A stretch of DNA of 64,000 nt from Bacteroidales bacterium (GTDB lineage: Bacteria; Bacteroidota; Bacteroidia; Bacteroidales; P3), in assembly GCA_017522065.1 (NCBI GenBank), contig JAFXAD010000024.1, positions 98,003 through 162,002 on the forward strand, written 5' to 3'. This document shows, piece after piece, positions 43,460 to 54,263 of this stretch; positions within the stretch are counted from its first letter, which is position 1; every line of letters starts with the position of its first letter. Below the pieces are notes generated by a model. It was not told the origin of the DNA. It searched no databases and saw nothing but the letters and a program-made list of their open reading frames with translations. The position numbers and the translations under genes were made by a program.

Positions 43460-44931
43460 AAAACAACATAGTACCCCGACTAATCACAGCCACCCTAATC
43501 GTCTGCGCCCTTATCACGCCAACGGCATCGGCCATGGCGCAAAACACCGCAGCACTATCAAAGAGCGTCTTGGAACTGGCACGCGAAAACGACATGAAGC
43601 ATGCCTCGTTGTCCGTATGCGTGTACAACATCGACCGCAACAGCGAAGTGTACTCCTACAACTCGCAGCGTTCGATGATACCCGCCTCGCTGACAAAGCT
43701 GCTGACCACCGCAGCGGGATTCGACAAGCTGGGCAGCAACTTCCGCTTCCGCACCACACTCTCATATTCGGGCGAGATCGACAAAAGCGGGACCCTGCGT
43801 GGCGACATCTACATTATCGGAGGAGGCGACCCCCTTCTCGGATCGTACCGGTACCGGCAAACACTTCCCGACACGCTCTTTGCCGCATGGCATCGCGCCA
43901 TAACCTCGGCAGGAATCAAAGCCGTCGACGGAAGAGTATACTATGACGCAACAATTTTCGACAACCGCCCCCTACACGACAACTGGCAATGGGGCGATAT
44001 CGGCAACTACTATGGATGCGGCGTCGGAGGCCTTAACTTCCACGAGAACATGTTCTTCATACACTACGCCCCCGGCGCGAAAGTTGGCTATCCCGCAACC
44101 GTGACACGCATGGAGCCCAAAGGCCTGAAGCTGCACCTCATAAACGAAGCCACCACCGGAGCTGCCAAAACCGGAGACCAAATAATCGTCTATGGCGACC
44201 CGGGGTCGTCAATACGCACTTGCTATGGCACCATGCCAATCGACGCAAAGAACTTCTCGGTGCGCGGGTCTCTCCCGAAACCCGCACAAACCTGTGCAGA
44301 CCTTTTCACAAACTACCTTCGCCAGCACCGCGTATCGGTCTCGGGTGCCGCCACCGAATCACTGAAGCGGCCCTCAAAGCTGACAACCCTGTTAGAGTAC
44401 ACCTCGCCCACCTACTACGTCATCGCGCAGTATACAAACATGACTTCCAACAACATGTACGCTGAAGCGATACACCGATACATGGGATACAAGAGCCATG
44501 GCATCGGCAGCAGCGCCAACGGAGCAAAAGCCGTCAGCGAGTATTTCCAGAAATTGCACTTGGAAAACTCTGGAGTGAACATCGAGGACGGATGCGGACT
44601 GTCGGTGCGCAACAGGCTGACGACCGATTTCATGTGCCGTTTCCTCAAAGAAGTATACAAGACACCCTATTTTGGCGACTACGAGAAAACCCTTGCACTT
44701 GCCGGCGAAAACGGCACCGTCAAGAACCTGCTCAACGGCCTGCCATCGAACATCAACGTCCGCATCAAAAGCGGCTCCATGACAGGTGTGCGAGCCTTCG
44801 CAGGCTACATTATCAACTCAAGGGGTCAACGGCTCTGCTTTGCCGTCATCGCCAACGACTTCGACTGCACAGGTGCACAGATGCGCACCAAGCTCGAAAA
44901 AATCATCATGAAAATCGCCACAATGGAATAG
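43456..44931 (+). CDS. dacB: D-alanyl-D-alanine carboxypeptidase/endopeptidase (PBP4)
   Basis: 491 aa, periplasmic. The start MKNNIVPRL (43456) overlaps the engB stop; the longer open frame to 43057 is engB in another frame. A signal peptide (to ~29, SAMA-Q) is followed by the S13 peptidase domain with SxxK in ASLTK (Ser78, Lys81), SxN as TSNN and KTG as KSGS. The large PBP4-type insertion after SxxK (DRDG-like IIGGGDPLLGS, then VYYDATIFDNRPLHDNWQWGD in short blocks) is present. It trims or cleaves peptidoglycan cross-links. Confidence 0.94.
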   Translation: MKNNIVPRLITATLIVCALITPTASAMAQNTAALSKSVLELARENDMKHASLSVCVYNIDRNSEVYSYNSQRSMIPASLTKLLTTAAGFDKLGSNFRFRTTLSYSGEIDKSGTLRGDIYIIGGGDPLLGSYRYRQTLPDTLFAAWHRAITSAGIKAVDGRVYYDATIFDNRPLHDNWQWGDIGNYYGCGVGGLNFHENMFFIHYAPGAKVGYPATVTRMEPKGLKLHLINEATTGAAKTGDQIIVYGDPGSSIRTCYGTMPIDAKNFSVRGSLPKPAQTCADLFTNYLRQHRVSVSGAATESLKRPSKLTTLLEYTSPTYYVIAQYTNMTSNNMYAEAIHRYMGYKSHGIGSSANGAKAVSEYFQKLHLENSGVNIEDGCGLSVRNRLTTDFMCRFLKEVYKTPYFGDYEKTLALAGENGTVKNLLNGLPSNINVRIKSGSMTGVRAFAGYIINSRGQRLCFAVIANDFDCTGAQMRTKLEKIIMKIATME

Positions 44932-44981
44932 GGTTCCAACCTACTTTTTCCGAAAAAAAAACATCACAACAAAACATTTTT

Positions 44982-45012
44982 TTTGTCACATTAAAAAATG
45001 TTTGTATTTTTG
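44982..45012 (+). promoter_or_regulatory. Promoter of DUF177-rpmF
   Basis: TTTG (44982-44985), 19-bp spacer and TATTTTTG (45005-45012): an exact Bacteroidota consensus. It excludes the ATG at 45002 as a start. Confidence 0.88.
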
Positions 45013-45034
45013 CAAACTCATTAAGAGTGCAAAA

Positions 45035-45571
45035 ATGGAACATAGTGTCGATACGACTATACAGTTCAGCGGCTTAAAATCAGGCGTTTATACGTATGAT
45101 TACACGTTGGATGACAGTTTTTTTTCAGAATACAAAAATGAAAAAATACTGGGAGCAAAGGTTGTATTTGACGTAAAAATGGAAAAAAGTGAGCGAATGT
45201 TGATGTTCCATTTCAAGTACTCGGGAGCGGTCAGGACAACGTGCGACAGATGCCTTGGAGAGATGACCTGGCCGGTGGAGGGGGAACAGACCCTGTGTGT
45301 GAAGTTCAGCGACACCGAGCAGAGCGACGACGAAGACGTGGCGATACTGCCCGAAAAGGCCTTCAAAATAGACCTTGCACAGTGGATGTACGAATATGTA
45401 GCAATAGCAATGCCTATCCAGTGCGTGCATCCTGACGACAGCGAAGGCAAGCCGACCTGCGACCCCGAAATGCTGAAATACCTCTCGCTCGACGACGACA
45501 ATGATGAGAGTGAGAATGGCAAGGAAGAAACCGACCCGCGCTGGGACGCTTTGAAAAAGCTAAAAGGCTAA
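45035..45571 (+). CDS. YceD/DUF177 family protein
   Basis: 178 aa from MEHSVDTTIQFSG (45035). The promoter position argues against the 11-residue longer frame. Family marks are the central TTCDRCLGEM cysteine pair and the acidic stretch DEDVAILPEKAFKIDLA. YceD proteins are needed for normal 23S rRNA accumulation in some bacteria and are linked to rpmF, as here (rpmF 42 bp downstream). The precise biochemical function is not established. The C-terminus is very acidic and ends DPRWDALKKLKG, a common ending in this family. Confidence 0.9.
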   Translation: MEHSVDTTIQFSGLKSGVYTYDYTLDDSFFSEYKNEKILGAKVVFDVKMEKSERMLMFHFKYSGAVRTTCDRCLGEMTWPVEGEQTLCVKFSDTEQSDDEDVAILPEKAFKIDLAQWMYEYVAIAMPIQCVHPDDSEGKPTCDPEMLKYLSLDDDNDESENGKEETDPRWDALKKLKG

Positions 45572-45613
45572 GGGAATAAAAAAGAAAAAAATAAACAATA
45601 AAAATATAAAATT

Positions 45614-45799
45614 ATGCCACATCCAAAACACAGATTCTCACAGACGAGAACACGCAAGAGAAGAACGCACGACGCTCTCGACGTTCCTCAGCTGACTACG
45701 TGCAGCAACTGTGGTGCACAGATCATGATGCACCATGTATGTCCCGAATGCGGATATTACAGAGGTAAATTAGCCATCGAAAAAAACGTCGAGGCATAA
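45614..45799 (+). CDS. rpmF: 50S ribosomal protein bL32
   Basis: 61 aa. It opens MPHPKHRFSQTRTRKRR and has a zinc ribbon with CSNC (33-36) and CPEC (46-49), so it is the zinc-binding C-plus form, in contrast to the zinc-free bL33 in this window. It lies in an operon with DUF177. Normally plsX/fabH follow in many bacteria; here a terminator ends the unit. Confidence 0.97.
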   Translation: MPHPKHRFSQTRTRKRRTHDALDVPQLTTCSNCGAQIMMHHVCPECGYYRGKLAIEKNVEA

Positions 45800-45820
45800 G
45801 CGCAAGCTTTTTACCGTAAA

Positions 45821-45856
45821 AAAAGAACCTCCTGCCAACAGGCGGTTCTTTTTTTG
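45821..45856 (+). terminator. Terminator after rpmF
   Basis: AAGAACCTCCTG and CAGGCGGTTCTT pair with one mismatch around CCAA, followed by a T run (45849-45855). Confidence 0.88.
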
Positions 45857-45936
45857 TGTATGTTTTTGCCACTTGTTATGCATTCGTTAAAATCCTGAAC
45901 CCTTCGGCGACAATGCTGATGCCGAAAACGTTTTAT

Positions 45937-46162
45937 GGTAATCTCTAAAAATTCGTTTAATTATCTTCGTTGACATTTCTTTGGCTCGGAAAAGCAAACA
46001 AGTTTTCTTTTCTCTCGCTTTGCGAAACGTTCGCGTTTTGTTAGCAAAACAAATTTCTAAATATCAATTCGTTTAATTCGTACAATTGCTCATTGCATTT
46101 TCTTTACTCATTAGGTATTCGCAGGCATACCACGCCGTTTTAAATAATTATTAGAGGTGCTC
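45937..46162 (+). repeat. Dispersed MITE-like repeat, copy B (long form)
   Basis: It begins GGTAATCTCTAAAAATTCGTTTAATT and ends CGCCGTTTTAAATAATTATTAGAGGTGCTC. Relative to copy C it carries ~65 extra bases (about 45963-46030, including TTGCGAAACGTTCGCG) before the shared CGCGTTTTG-GCAAAACAAATTTCTAAATATC segment. The rest of the 45857-46361 gap holds no gene. The element lies between the rpmF terminator and the yitT promoter. Confidence 0.85.
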
Positions 46163-46276
46163 TTATGTTACTATTTGATTGTGGGTTAAAAGTCCACGCC
46201 ACATCAGAGGCAACCATCAGATTCTTTTACAGAAAAGACCAAACGGCCGTTCAAACAAATTATTTTCGCACTTTTG

Positions 46277-46307
46277 TTTGGGAGTAATATGGTTTTATGT
46301 AATTTTG
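46277..46307 (+). promoter_or_regulatory. Promoter of the YitT-family gene
   Basis: TTTG (46277-46280), 19-bp spacer and TAATTTTG (46300-46307), 55 nt upstream of the start. Confidence 0.88.
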
Positions 46308-46361
46308 CAAACTGAGACGAAAAACGAAAAATTACTATAATTTACTAACAAATAAACAATT

Positions 46362-47300
46362 ATGAATAAAATCTTAAGCATTTTGGCCACCAGAAAATTC
46401 TGGATTGAGCTCATCATCATGACACTTGGCATGATGGTAACGGCCGCTGCAGTATACTATTTCCTTGTACCCAGCAAACTGATTATCGGTACAATATCAG
46501 GTCTTTCCATCGTCCTGAGCAACATTTTCACCCACGGACAAGGCCTGGGTATATGGATTATGTGCATAAACATTGTGCTTCTCATCCTCGCCTTCATATT
46601 GATAGACCATGAGTTTGGATTCAAAACCGTATATACGGCATTGATTCTCGGTCCATTGACCGATTTCTGGGATTGGGTATTCCCCTGGCAGAACATCGCC
46701 AACAACAACATCGTCACCGGTTCGCCGTCGGTCATGGGCGACCCATGGCTTGACCTGTGCTGCTTCGTCCTGCTTTTGAGCGCGTCACAAGCATTGATGT
46801 TCAGCATCAACGCCTCTACTGGCGGCCTCGACATCCTTGCAAAAATTGTAAACAAATTCCTTCATTTCGACATAGGAGCCTCCGTTTCGGTCGCCGGAGC
46901 CGTAATCTGCTGCACTGCATTCTTCATCAACGACTTCCGCATGGTTGTCATCGGACTTATCGGCACATGGATCAACGGTCTGGTTGTCGACTATTTCACC
47001 GCAACGCTGAACAACAAGAAACGCGTATGCATCGTATCGAAAGACTACGACCGACTGCGCCATTTCATCATCGACGACCTGCAGCGCGGATGCACCATGT
47101 ATGAGGTGATTGGCGGCTACACCAACGAGAAATCCATCGAGTTGGAAACACTGCTCAACAAGGACGAGTTCTCAAAACTGATGAACTACATCAACAAAAA
47201 CGAAATCAGCGCCTTCACGACTGCTGGCAATGTCAGCGAAGTCTACGGCTTCTGGAACAAACACAAGAGAAAATCCAAAGAACACGCCGAGCAGCGCTAA
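46362..47300 (+). CDS. YitT family membrane protein (DUF2179 C-terminus)
   Basis: 312 aa. Five or six hydrophobic helices (residues ~12-205) include FLVPSKLIIGTISGLSIVL and INASTGGLDILAKIVN, conserved in the YitT family. The cytoplasmic C-terminal DUF2179 domain (~220-300) has KRVCIVSKDYDRLRHFI and GCTMYEVIGGYTNEKS. Members are proposed transporters or transport-linked proteins, with no settled substrate. It is monocistronic, with its own promoter and terminator. Confidence 0.92.
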   Translation: MNKILSILATRKFWIELIIMTLGMMVTAAAVYYFLVPSKLIIGTISGLSIVLSNIFTHGQGLGIWIMCINIVLLILAFILIDHEFGFKTVYTALILGPLTDFWDWVFPWQNIANNNIVTGSPSVMGDPWLDLCCFVLLLSASQALMFSINASTGGLDILAKIVNKFLHFDIGASVSVAGAVICCTAFFINDFRMVVIGLIGTWINGLVVDYFTATLNNKKRVCIVSKDYDRLRHFIIDDLQRGCTMYEVIGGYTNEKSIELETLLNKDEFSKLMNYINKNEISAFTTAGNVSEVYGFWNKHKRKSKEHAEQR

Positions 47301-47324
47301 ACACTTGATTGAGAAACAATACAA

Positions 47325-47361
47325 CAAAAGGACACCATACAAAAGTGTCCTTTTGTTTTGT
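47325..47361 (+). terminator. Terminator of the YitT-family gene
   Basis: CAAAAGGACAC (47325-47335) pairs with GTGTCCTTTTG (47345-47355), followed by TTTTG. Confidence 0.8.
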
Positions 47362-47421
47362 GCAAAACAAGGAGCACGGAAAGGCATTTGAAATAAATTT
47401 CGCTATATTAAATAAATATAG

Positions 47422-47429
47422 TATATTTG
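47422..47429 (+). promoter_or_regulatory. -7 element of the methylmalonyl-CoA mutase gene
   Basis: TATATTTG matches TAnnTTTG; the -33 box is weak (TTTC at about 47398). It lies within the longer frame (from 47427), so the start at 47472 is preferred. Confidence 0.6.
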
Positions 47430-47471
47430 CACTTTATTAGAATTAGTCCGAAAACAAATAATATACTGATA

Positions 47472-49631
<2,160 letters not shown>

Positions 49632-49651
49632 GACTGAACTCTTAAAATACA

Positions 49652-49689
49652 AACGGGACTCTGAAATCAGAGTCCCGTTTATTTTTTCA
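49652..49689 (+). terminator. Terminator of the mutase gene
   Basis: AAACGGGACTCTGA (49652-49665) and TCAGAGTCCCGTTT (49668-49681) form a perfect 14-bp stem, followed by ATTTTTT. Confidence 0.93.
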
Positions 49690-49708
49690 AAAGCAAACAA
49701 TCAAAAGA

Positions 49709-49741
49709 AAAGGAATCCCGTAGCGGGATTCCTTTTTTTTG
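49709..49741. terminator. Second terminator, probably bidirectional
   Basis: AAAAGGAATCCCG (49709-49721) and CGGGATTCCTTTT (49725-49737) flank a 3-nt loop, with T runs on both strands. It also serves the small minus-strand gene ending at 49743. Confidence 0.88.
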
Positions 49742-49742
49742 G

Positions 49743-49934
49743 TCAGCCGGCCACCAAGAAGCCCAGCATTCTAACCAAGGATATGCCTCCTATCAGGACA
49801 AGCAATATTCCGATGATATTGCACCAGAACTGTATTTTCTGGCGGGTCTTTTTCTTGCCGTATTTCAGCCATTTGGGGATAAGCAACCAAACGAAAAGAC
49901 CTATAAGAATTGTTATGATTGGAGAAAGATACAT
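49743..49934 (-). CDS. Small two-helix membrane protein
   Basis: 63 aa with two hydrophobic helices (residues ~3-19 and ~38-60) joined by a basic loop (PKWLKYGKKKTRQK). I do not recognise the family. Support comes from the membrane pattern, the ATG start and a terminator immediately after the stop. It lies downstream of the seven-gene GTPase/tubulin locus on the same strand, but 161 bp of AT-rich repeat separate them, so membership is doubtful. Confidence 0.55.
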   Translation of the reverse strand: MYLSPIITILIGLFVWLLIPKWLKYGKKKTRQKIQFWCNIIGILLVLIGGISLVRMLGFLVAG

Positions 49935-49935
49935 G

Positions 49936-49980
49936 TTAACAATTAAAAATTAATAATCAAAAATTAACAATTAATAATTT
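49936..49980. repeat. AATTAACAATTAAAAATTAATAATC tract
   Basis: Degenerate AT-rich units (TTAACAATTA, AAAATTAATAATC) recur two to three times. The rest of the 49935-50095 gap shows no gene or promoter. Confidence 0.55.
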
Positions 49981-50095
49981 AAGGACTGTTTTAATTTGGT
50001 CGTAGGGATGAGGAGCTGGTTGAAAGGTTAAATTTTCCCTTTCACTTACAGAGATACTTGCGTACCAGCTGTTTATGTCAGAACTTGATGTTGTT

Positions 50096-51781
50096 TCAGA
50101 ATTTGGTTAATTCTGACATTTCCTTTACACCTTGACGCTTGAGAATATCGACAATCATGCGAGGCACGGTGTCAGAACCGTTCAATGCACTGACAGCATA
50201 GAAGTTGACCGAACGGAAATCGTTCTCGGCAGTAATGAGAGTTGTACTGAGACCGAGGTCACGATCCACAACCTTACGCAGCGGATTCTCACCTTCTGCC
50301 ACAGCCGAGGTGTCGAGAGCATCAAGATAGCCCAAATCGGTCTTAGCGAGCACAAAGTTGAAATCGATACTCTTCAGTTTGCGGCCACTTTGGATGATGA
50401 ATTCGCGTAGGCGTCCGAATAGTTCATTGGGATTGTAGCGGTCTGATTCATCACCGCCATTGCTCTCCATCCACTGCATGAATTCATGGCTGAATCGTGT
50501 TCCTGCAGCCTTGATGTCAAAGCGATGCGGGTCGACCACAAAAGCGATACTCATCACGTTGTCATAGAACTGGAGCGCTTTCTTGCGGGCATCCTCACTC
50601 ATATTCTGGTTGAAAGCCTCGCCAGCGACATCATAGAAATAGAGATGATACGGCACCGGGCGTCCAGAGGGTTTGAACATGAGTTGCACGGCATGATAGC
50701 GTTCTGCTGTGGCAGTCTGGATATCACCACCGGCATGGATAAGACGTACCTTCTGTTCGATGTCGGTATCGTCGTCCTTGTCGACCTGCGACAAGGGCAG
50801 TTGGTACTTGTTCTGCAGTTCGTCAAGAGCAGTATAAATCATATACGACTTGCCCGCAGCGGGAGCGCCGACTATTCCGATATGGATATCGGTTCCGTAA
50901 GTCATCGGTCCGTCGTTAGTTATGAGGTTGTGGCACTTGCAACACTGGCGTGTGAGTTTGCCACGACCATTCAGCAGCATTGTCGGCAGTTTTTTGCCAT
51001 CGGGATTAGTATGGTAGAAAATACCGTACATATTGGGACGCAGTTTGACGGGGTGCGGTTTGCCGTCAACGATATAGTCGAAAGCTTTCTCCTCGCCGCA
51101 GTAGGGGCATTTGCGGTGCACCTTGTACATAGCGGTTACGACACCCTCGATGGCCCAGCATACACCGTCGGCAATGATGATTACAGCGGCAATGGCAAGA
51201 ACGAGCACGACAGGAGCAGCAATGATCAATAGGATACCCTGCCAGTTCTCATATCCAAACATGGCAACACCCACCGACATATCCCACACGTCGCTCAGCA
51301 GATCTTGACACCACTCTACAGCGTCAGTCATCGCATCGCGCAGCCAGCGTCCGCCTGCGAGGAGCAGACCGCCAACGATGGCAACAAGGATACCCCATAT
51401 CTGGGCGGCAAACAGACTGAGAACACCGCCCACAATGGCAATCCATGCCACGACTATTATTATAAATGCCAATATCTTAAGCACCCAACATATTACCCAT
51501 AAAACACCTTCGAAAACGCCTACCATCAGGAAGGACAATATGATTGACGCAAGTACTGCAAGGAAAAATGTCAGTACATACATGTATATCGGTGAGTCGT
51601 ATACCAACATGCGTTTCATGCCCATTTTGGAATGGCGACGATAGACCGGCTCGTCGTTCCAAAACCATTCAAAGAAGAAACACAACCAGAAACCTATGAA
51701 ATTTACAACTGTCAATCCGAAGATTATCCAACCCATCACACTTATAGACGATAGGTCAAAATTTCGAAACATATCCATCAT
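50096..51781 (-). CDS. Membrane-anchored zinc-ribbon GTPase (double-GTPase-like)
   Basis: 561 aa, last gene of the seven-gene locus. The N-terminal ~210 residues hold five hydrophobic helices (~13-35, 64-88, 92-119, 121-144, 182-206). A zinc ribbon follows (CPYC at 225-228 and CCKC at 280-283). The P-loop GTPase domain has Walker A GAPAAGKS (305-312), a G3-like YDVAGEAF (383-390) and a G4-like AKTD (479-482). The G3 block is nearly identical to that of the soluble GTPase two genes upstream (YDNAGESF). This resembles the DO-GTPase families linked to GAP1 proteins in predicted conflict systems. It probably tethers the system to the inner membrane. Confidence 0.78.
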   Translation of the reverse strand: MMDMFRNFDLSSISVMGWIIFGLTVVNFIGFWLCFFFEWFWNDEPVYRRHSKMGMKRMLVYDSPIYMYVLTFFLAVLASIILSFLMVGVFEGVLWVICWVLKILAFIIIVVAWIAIVGGVLSLFAAQIWGILVAIVGGLLLAGGRWLRDAMTDAVEWCQDLLSDVWDMSVGVAMFGYENWQGILLIIAAPVVLVLAIAAVIIIADGVCWAIEGVVTAMYKVHRKCPYCGEEKAFDYIVDGKPHPVKLRPNMYGIFYHTNPDGKKLPTMLLNGRGKLTRQCCKCHNLITNDGPMTYGTDIHIGIVGAPAAGKSYMIYTALDELQNKYQLPLSQVDKDDDTDIEQKVRLIHAGGDIQTATAERYHAVQLMFKPSGRPVPYHLYFYDVAGEAFNQNMSEDARKKALQFYDNVMSIAFVVDPHRFDIKAAGTRFSHEFMQWMESNGGDESDRYNPNELFGRLREFIIQSGRKLKSIDFNFVLAKTDLGYLDALDTSAVAEGENPLRKVVDRDLGLSTTLITAENDFRSVNFYAVSALNGSDTVPRMIVDILKRQGVKEMSELTKF

Positions 51782-51856
51782 AATATTGTCTTTTGTATGT
51801 TTAAAGATGTATAAAAAAATATTCCTTTATCAAATTGAACACAAAATCCACAGGTA

Positions 51857-54250
51857 TTATTTCTTTTTACCAATAGATTTGAAGAAGCGTACAACTTTTT
51901 TGAAGAATGTGTTTTCTTTAGCTATTGCGGTAGCGAGGTCGCTAAGTTTGGAGCTGCGGTTGCAGTGTTCCATAAAGGCATTGATGTCCTCTTTCTTCCA
52001 TCCAGCACAGTGAATGAACCACATTATGGTGTTCACGCGCTGAGAATGTTCCATCTTTGAGGTCCAGACGGTCTCGATGCGGCTTTGCTGTTCTTTCTTC
52101 GATAGGCGGCTCCATGGGGCTATGCTTGCATAGCGCTGCACGTCGTCGGCCGAACGGCGACGTTCGTCCAACCATGTCTTGAACAGACCGAGCGAGAAAT
52201 CGTCGTTGCTCTCGCCGCGTTCAATATCGAACTGCAGGTCTTCGAAATTTACATTCGACGGCATCCTACCTGAAAGCATGTTGTAAACGTTGTTCAAGCG
52301 ATCCATGCAGTTGTCCGACGAAGAGTTTATTCCGAGATCCAGTATAGATTTGACAACTTCATTCTTAGCTTTTGAAGGTTTTGCGTACAGATGGTCGGCG
52401 TACTGTTTGAAGAGCGAGTCGAGACGCATTGATACAAAAACATCTTTCGAAATCCTATTGCACAATTCGACCAGTTCCTTTGCCGTGCCGGTCTTTTTCT
52501 CCTTCATGTGCTTGCCGTAGTAGTCGGAAGCAGTCTTTGCCAGGACTGTAGCCACCTCATTCTTGGTGCCTTGAGAAGCATTGATGAGCATAGAGAATTT
52601 CTCTTCCTGCTGGTTGGAGCAAACGCCCGAAACCGTACGTTTGTAGAAAACAATGGCATCAGGATTGGCTGCAAACCAAGCGAGCAACTGGTTTGCATTT
52701 TTAGACTGAGGGTAGAACGATTCGCACAATTGTTCGCGGTCGCTTTCCTGCAGCGATTTGGACGCAACCATCTCGCTGAGCACGCGATCCATCTTGGTCG
52801 ACAATTTGTCGCCATAGTAATGTCTTACAAACTGTTGCCACAAGGACTGAAGACTGCATGCGCGCATGGTGTCGAAGAAGCGCTCCTCGTCTACGTTTCT
52901 GAGATTCAGCAGCGGGAGCATCATTTCGGGCGAAGTTTTGGAAGCTATTGCATTAAGATAATTGTCTTTGCCAAAGAAAAACGATGTCATCCATTCAATT
53001 GTACGCTCATCGATATGCAGCAAGGGACAATTTTTGCGGCGGCAATAGTCGTTCATCTTGATGGCAGTAATCATATCGGCGGCACTGATGGTCTGCGAGA
53101 GGCTTCGGTTGAGGGCGATATTGATTTTATTCCAAAGAACTGCAGCATCGTCCTGTGGCATAGAGAGCCTCATAACCTTGTCGATAAAGACATTATCGAT
53201 TTTAGCAAGAGGCAATTCGTCGGATGTCTGCACCGAAAGGAAGATATCGTACACGAATGGGTATTCCTGCGGATTGTTGTAGTCCACACCGAGGAAGTAG
53301 ACGAGCAGCTTGCGCAGTTTCTCAGGCTCGTGAGCTGCGACCAACTCATCCATTTTTGAGAAGAGGAAATTGTTCTCGATATTGGAAGTCTTGCCAGATG
53401 TAAAGTCGACATAGACGTAATTGTCGGGAAACTGCTGTGTGGTGTTCCAATCGTTCATGAAAGCCACGCGGTATTTGCTCGGCATGGTACCTTTCATGAC
53501 GTTGCTCGAGAATGGGAAATGAGCCATCACCTGGTCTGGAATATGCGACAGGAGGCGCACCAAAGCGTCCTGTTCAGCAGCTGTCGTCTTGACCATAACC
53601 TTGTGGAGCATAGGATCTTTACCCATTTTCTCATTCATATATGACTGGAGCATAGCCTTTGCGAGCAGCAGAAAGCGAGGATCGGACGCCCAATCGTTGT
53701 TGTCGACAGTTTCGACGATGAGCGACTGGTGTTGGGGCAGCAATTGCGGCTCACCCGTCAACAACATCTGCCATTCGTGGTTGTCGGGACGGCACGAGCC
53801 GTCGTGTGGCATGCAGATGCGACCATCGATCATGTCGTTAATCAACTCGAAAGGAGGCACCTGACGGAATACAAGCATGTGTGTGAAGAAATTGCTTCCG
53901 GCGCGTTTAGCAGCACCGTTGCAGAAATATCCATACTCGATGCCCACATAGACAGTACGTGCAAGGACATAGCGCTTGCTGCCGTCGCCAAGCGTGAGGT
54001 CGCGGTACTCGAACGTTCTGGGATATTCGAGCACAATGTCGGGATTTTGCTGCAACTGTGCTTGGGTCACAGTCTTTGATGTCGGCAGAGGGTAGCCCGG
54101 AGCGAAGAGGGCAGATATCTCCTCGGCTTCGCGCGTGGGCATGCCTTCGGTGAAGGTACGGACACCAAAACCTATGCTTCCCGACACGGCAGACTTCTGC
54201 GTCGAGGCATAGAAGATTTCCTCATAAGAGATGTTGTATTCTTTTTTCAT
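51857..54250 (-). CDS. GTPase-associated protein 1 (GAP1)-like protein
   Basis: 797 aa, soluble. The N-terminal ~150 residues (ISYEEIFYASTQ...GSIGFGVRTFTEGMP, then YVGIEYGYFCNGAAKRAGSNFFTHMLV in shorter matching blocks) have the look of the GAP1-N domain found beside TRAFAC-type GTPases. The remaining ~640 residues are mostly helical, as in GAP1-M/C regions, with no catalytic motif I can name. It lies between two zinc-ribbon GTPase genes on the same strand (13-bp and 75-bp gaps), exactly the expected context. It may act as effector, scaffold or GTPase regulator; this is inference. A family search would settle the domain call. Confidence 0.7.
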   Translation of the reverse strand: MKKEYNISYEEIFYASTQKSAVSGSIGFGVRTFTEGMPTREAEEISALFAPGYPLPTSKTVTQAQLQQNPDIVLEYPRTFEYRDLTLGDGSKRYVLARTVYVGIEYGYFCNGAAKRAGSNFFTHMLVFRQVPPFELINDMIDGRICMPHDGSCRPDNHEWQMLLTGEPQLLPQHQSLIVETVDNNDWASDPRFLLLAKAMLQSYMNEKMGKDPMLHKVMVKTTAAEQDALVRLLSHIPDQVMAHFPFSSNVMKGTMPSKYRVAFMNDWNTTQQFPDNYVYVDFTSGKTSNIENNFLFSKMDELVAAHEPEKLRKLLVYFLGVDYNNPQEYPFVYDIFLSVQTSDELPLAKIDNVFIDKVMRLSMPQDDAAVLWNKINIALNRSLSQTISAADMITAIKMNDYCRRKNCPLLHIDERTIEWMTSFFFGKDNYLNAIASKTSPEMMLPLLNLRNVDEERFFDTMRACSLQSLWQQFVRHYYGDKLSTKMDRVLSEMVASKSLQESDREQLCESFYPQSKNANQLLAWFAANPDAIVFYKRTVSGVCSNQQEEKFSMLINASQGTKNEVATVLAKTASDYYGKHMKEKKTGTAKELVELCNRISKDVFVSMRLDSLFKQYADHLYAKPSKAKNEVVKSILDLGINSSSDNCMDRLNNVYNMLSGRMPSNVNFEDLQFDIERGESNDDFSLGLFKTWLDERRRSADDVQRYASIAPWSRLSKKEQQSRIETVWTSKMEHSQRVNTIMWFIHCAGWKKEDINAFMEHCNRSSKLSDLATAIAKENTFFKKVVRFFKSIGKKK

Positions 54251-54263
54251 AAGGCTATGGATT

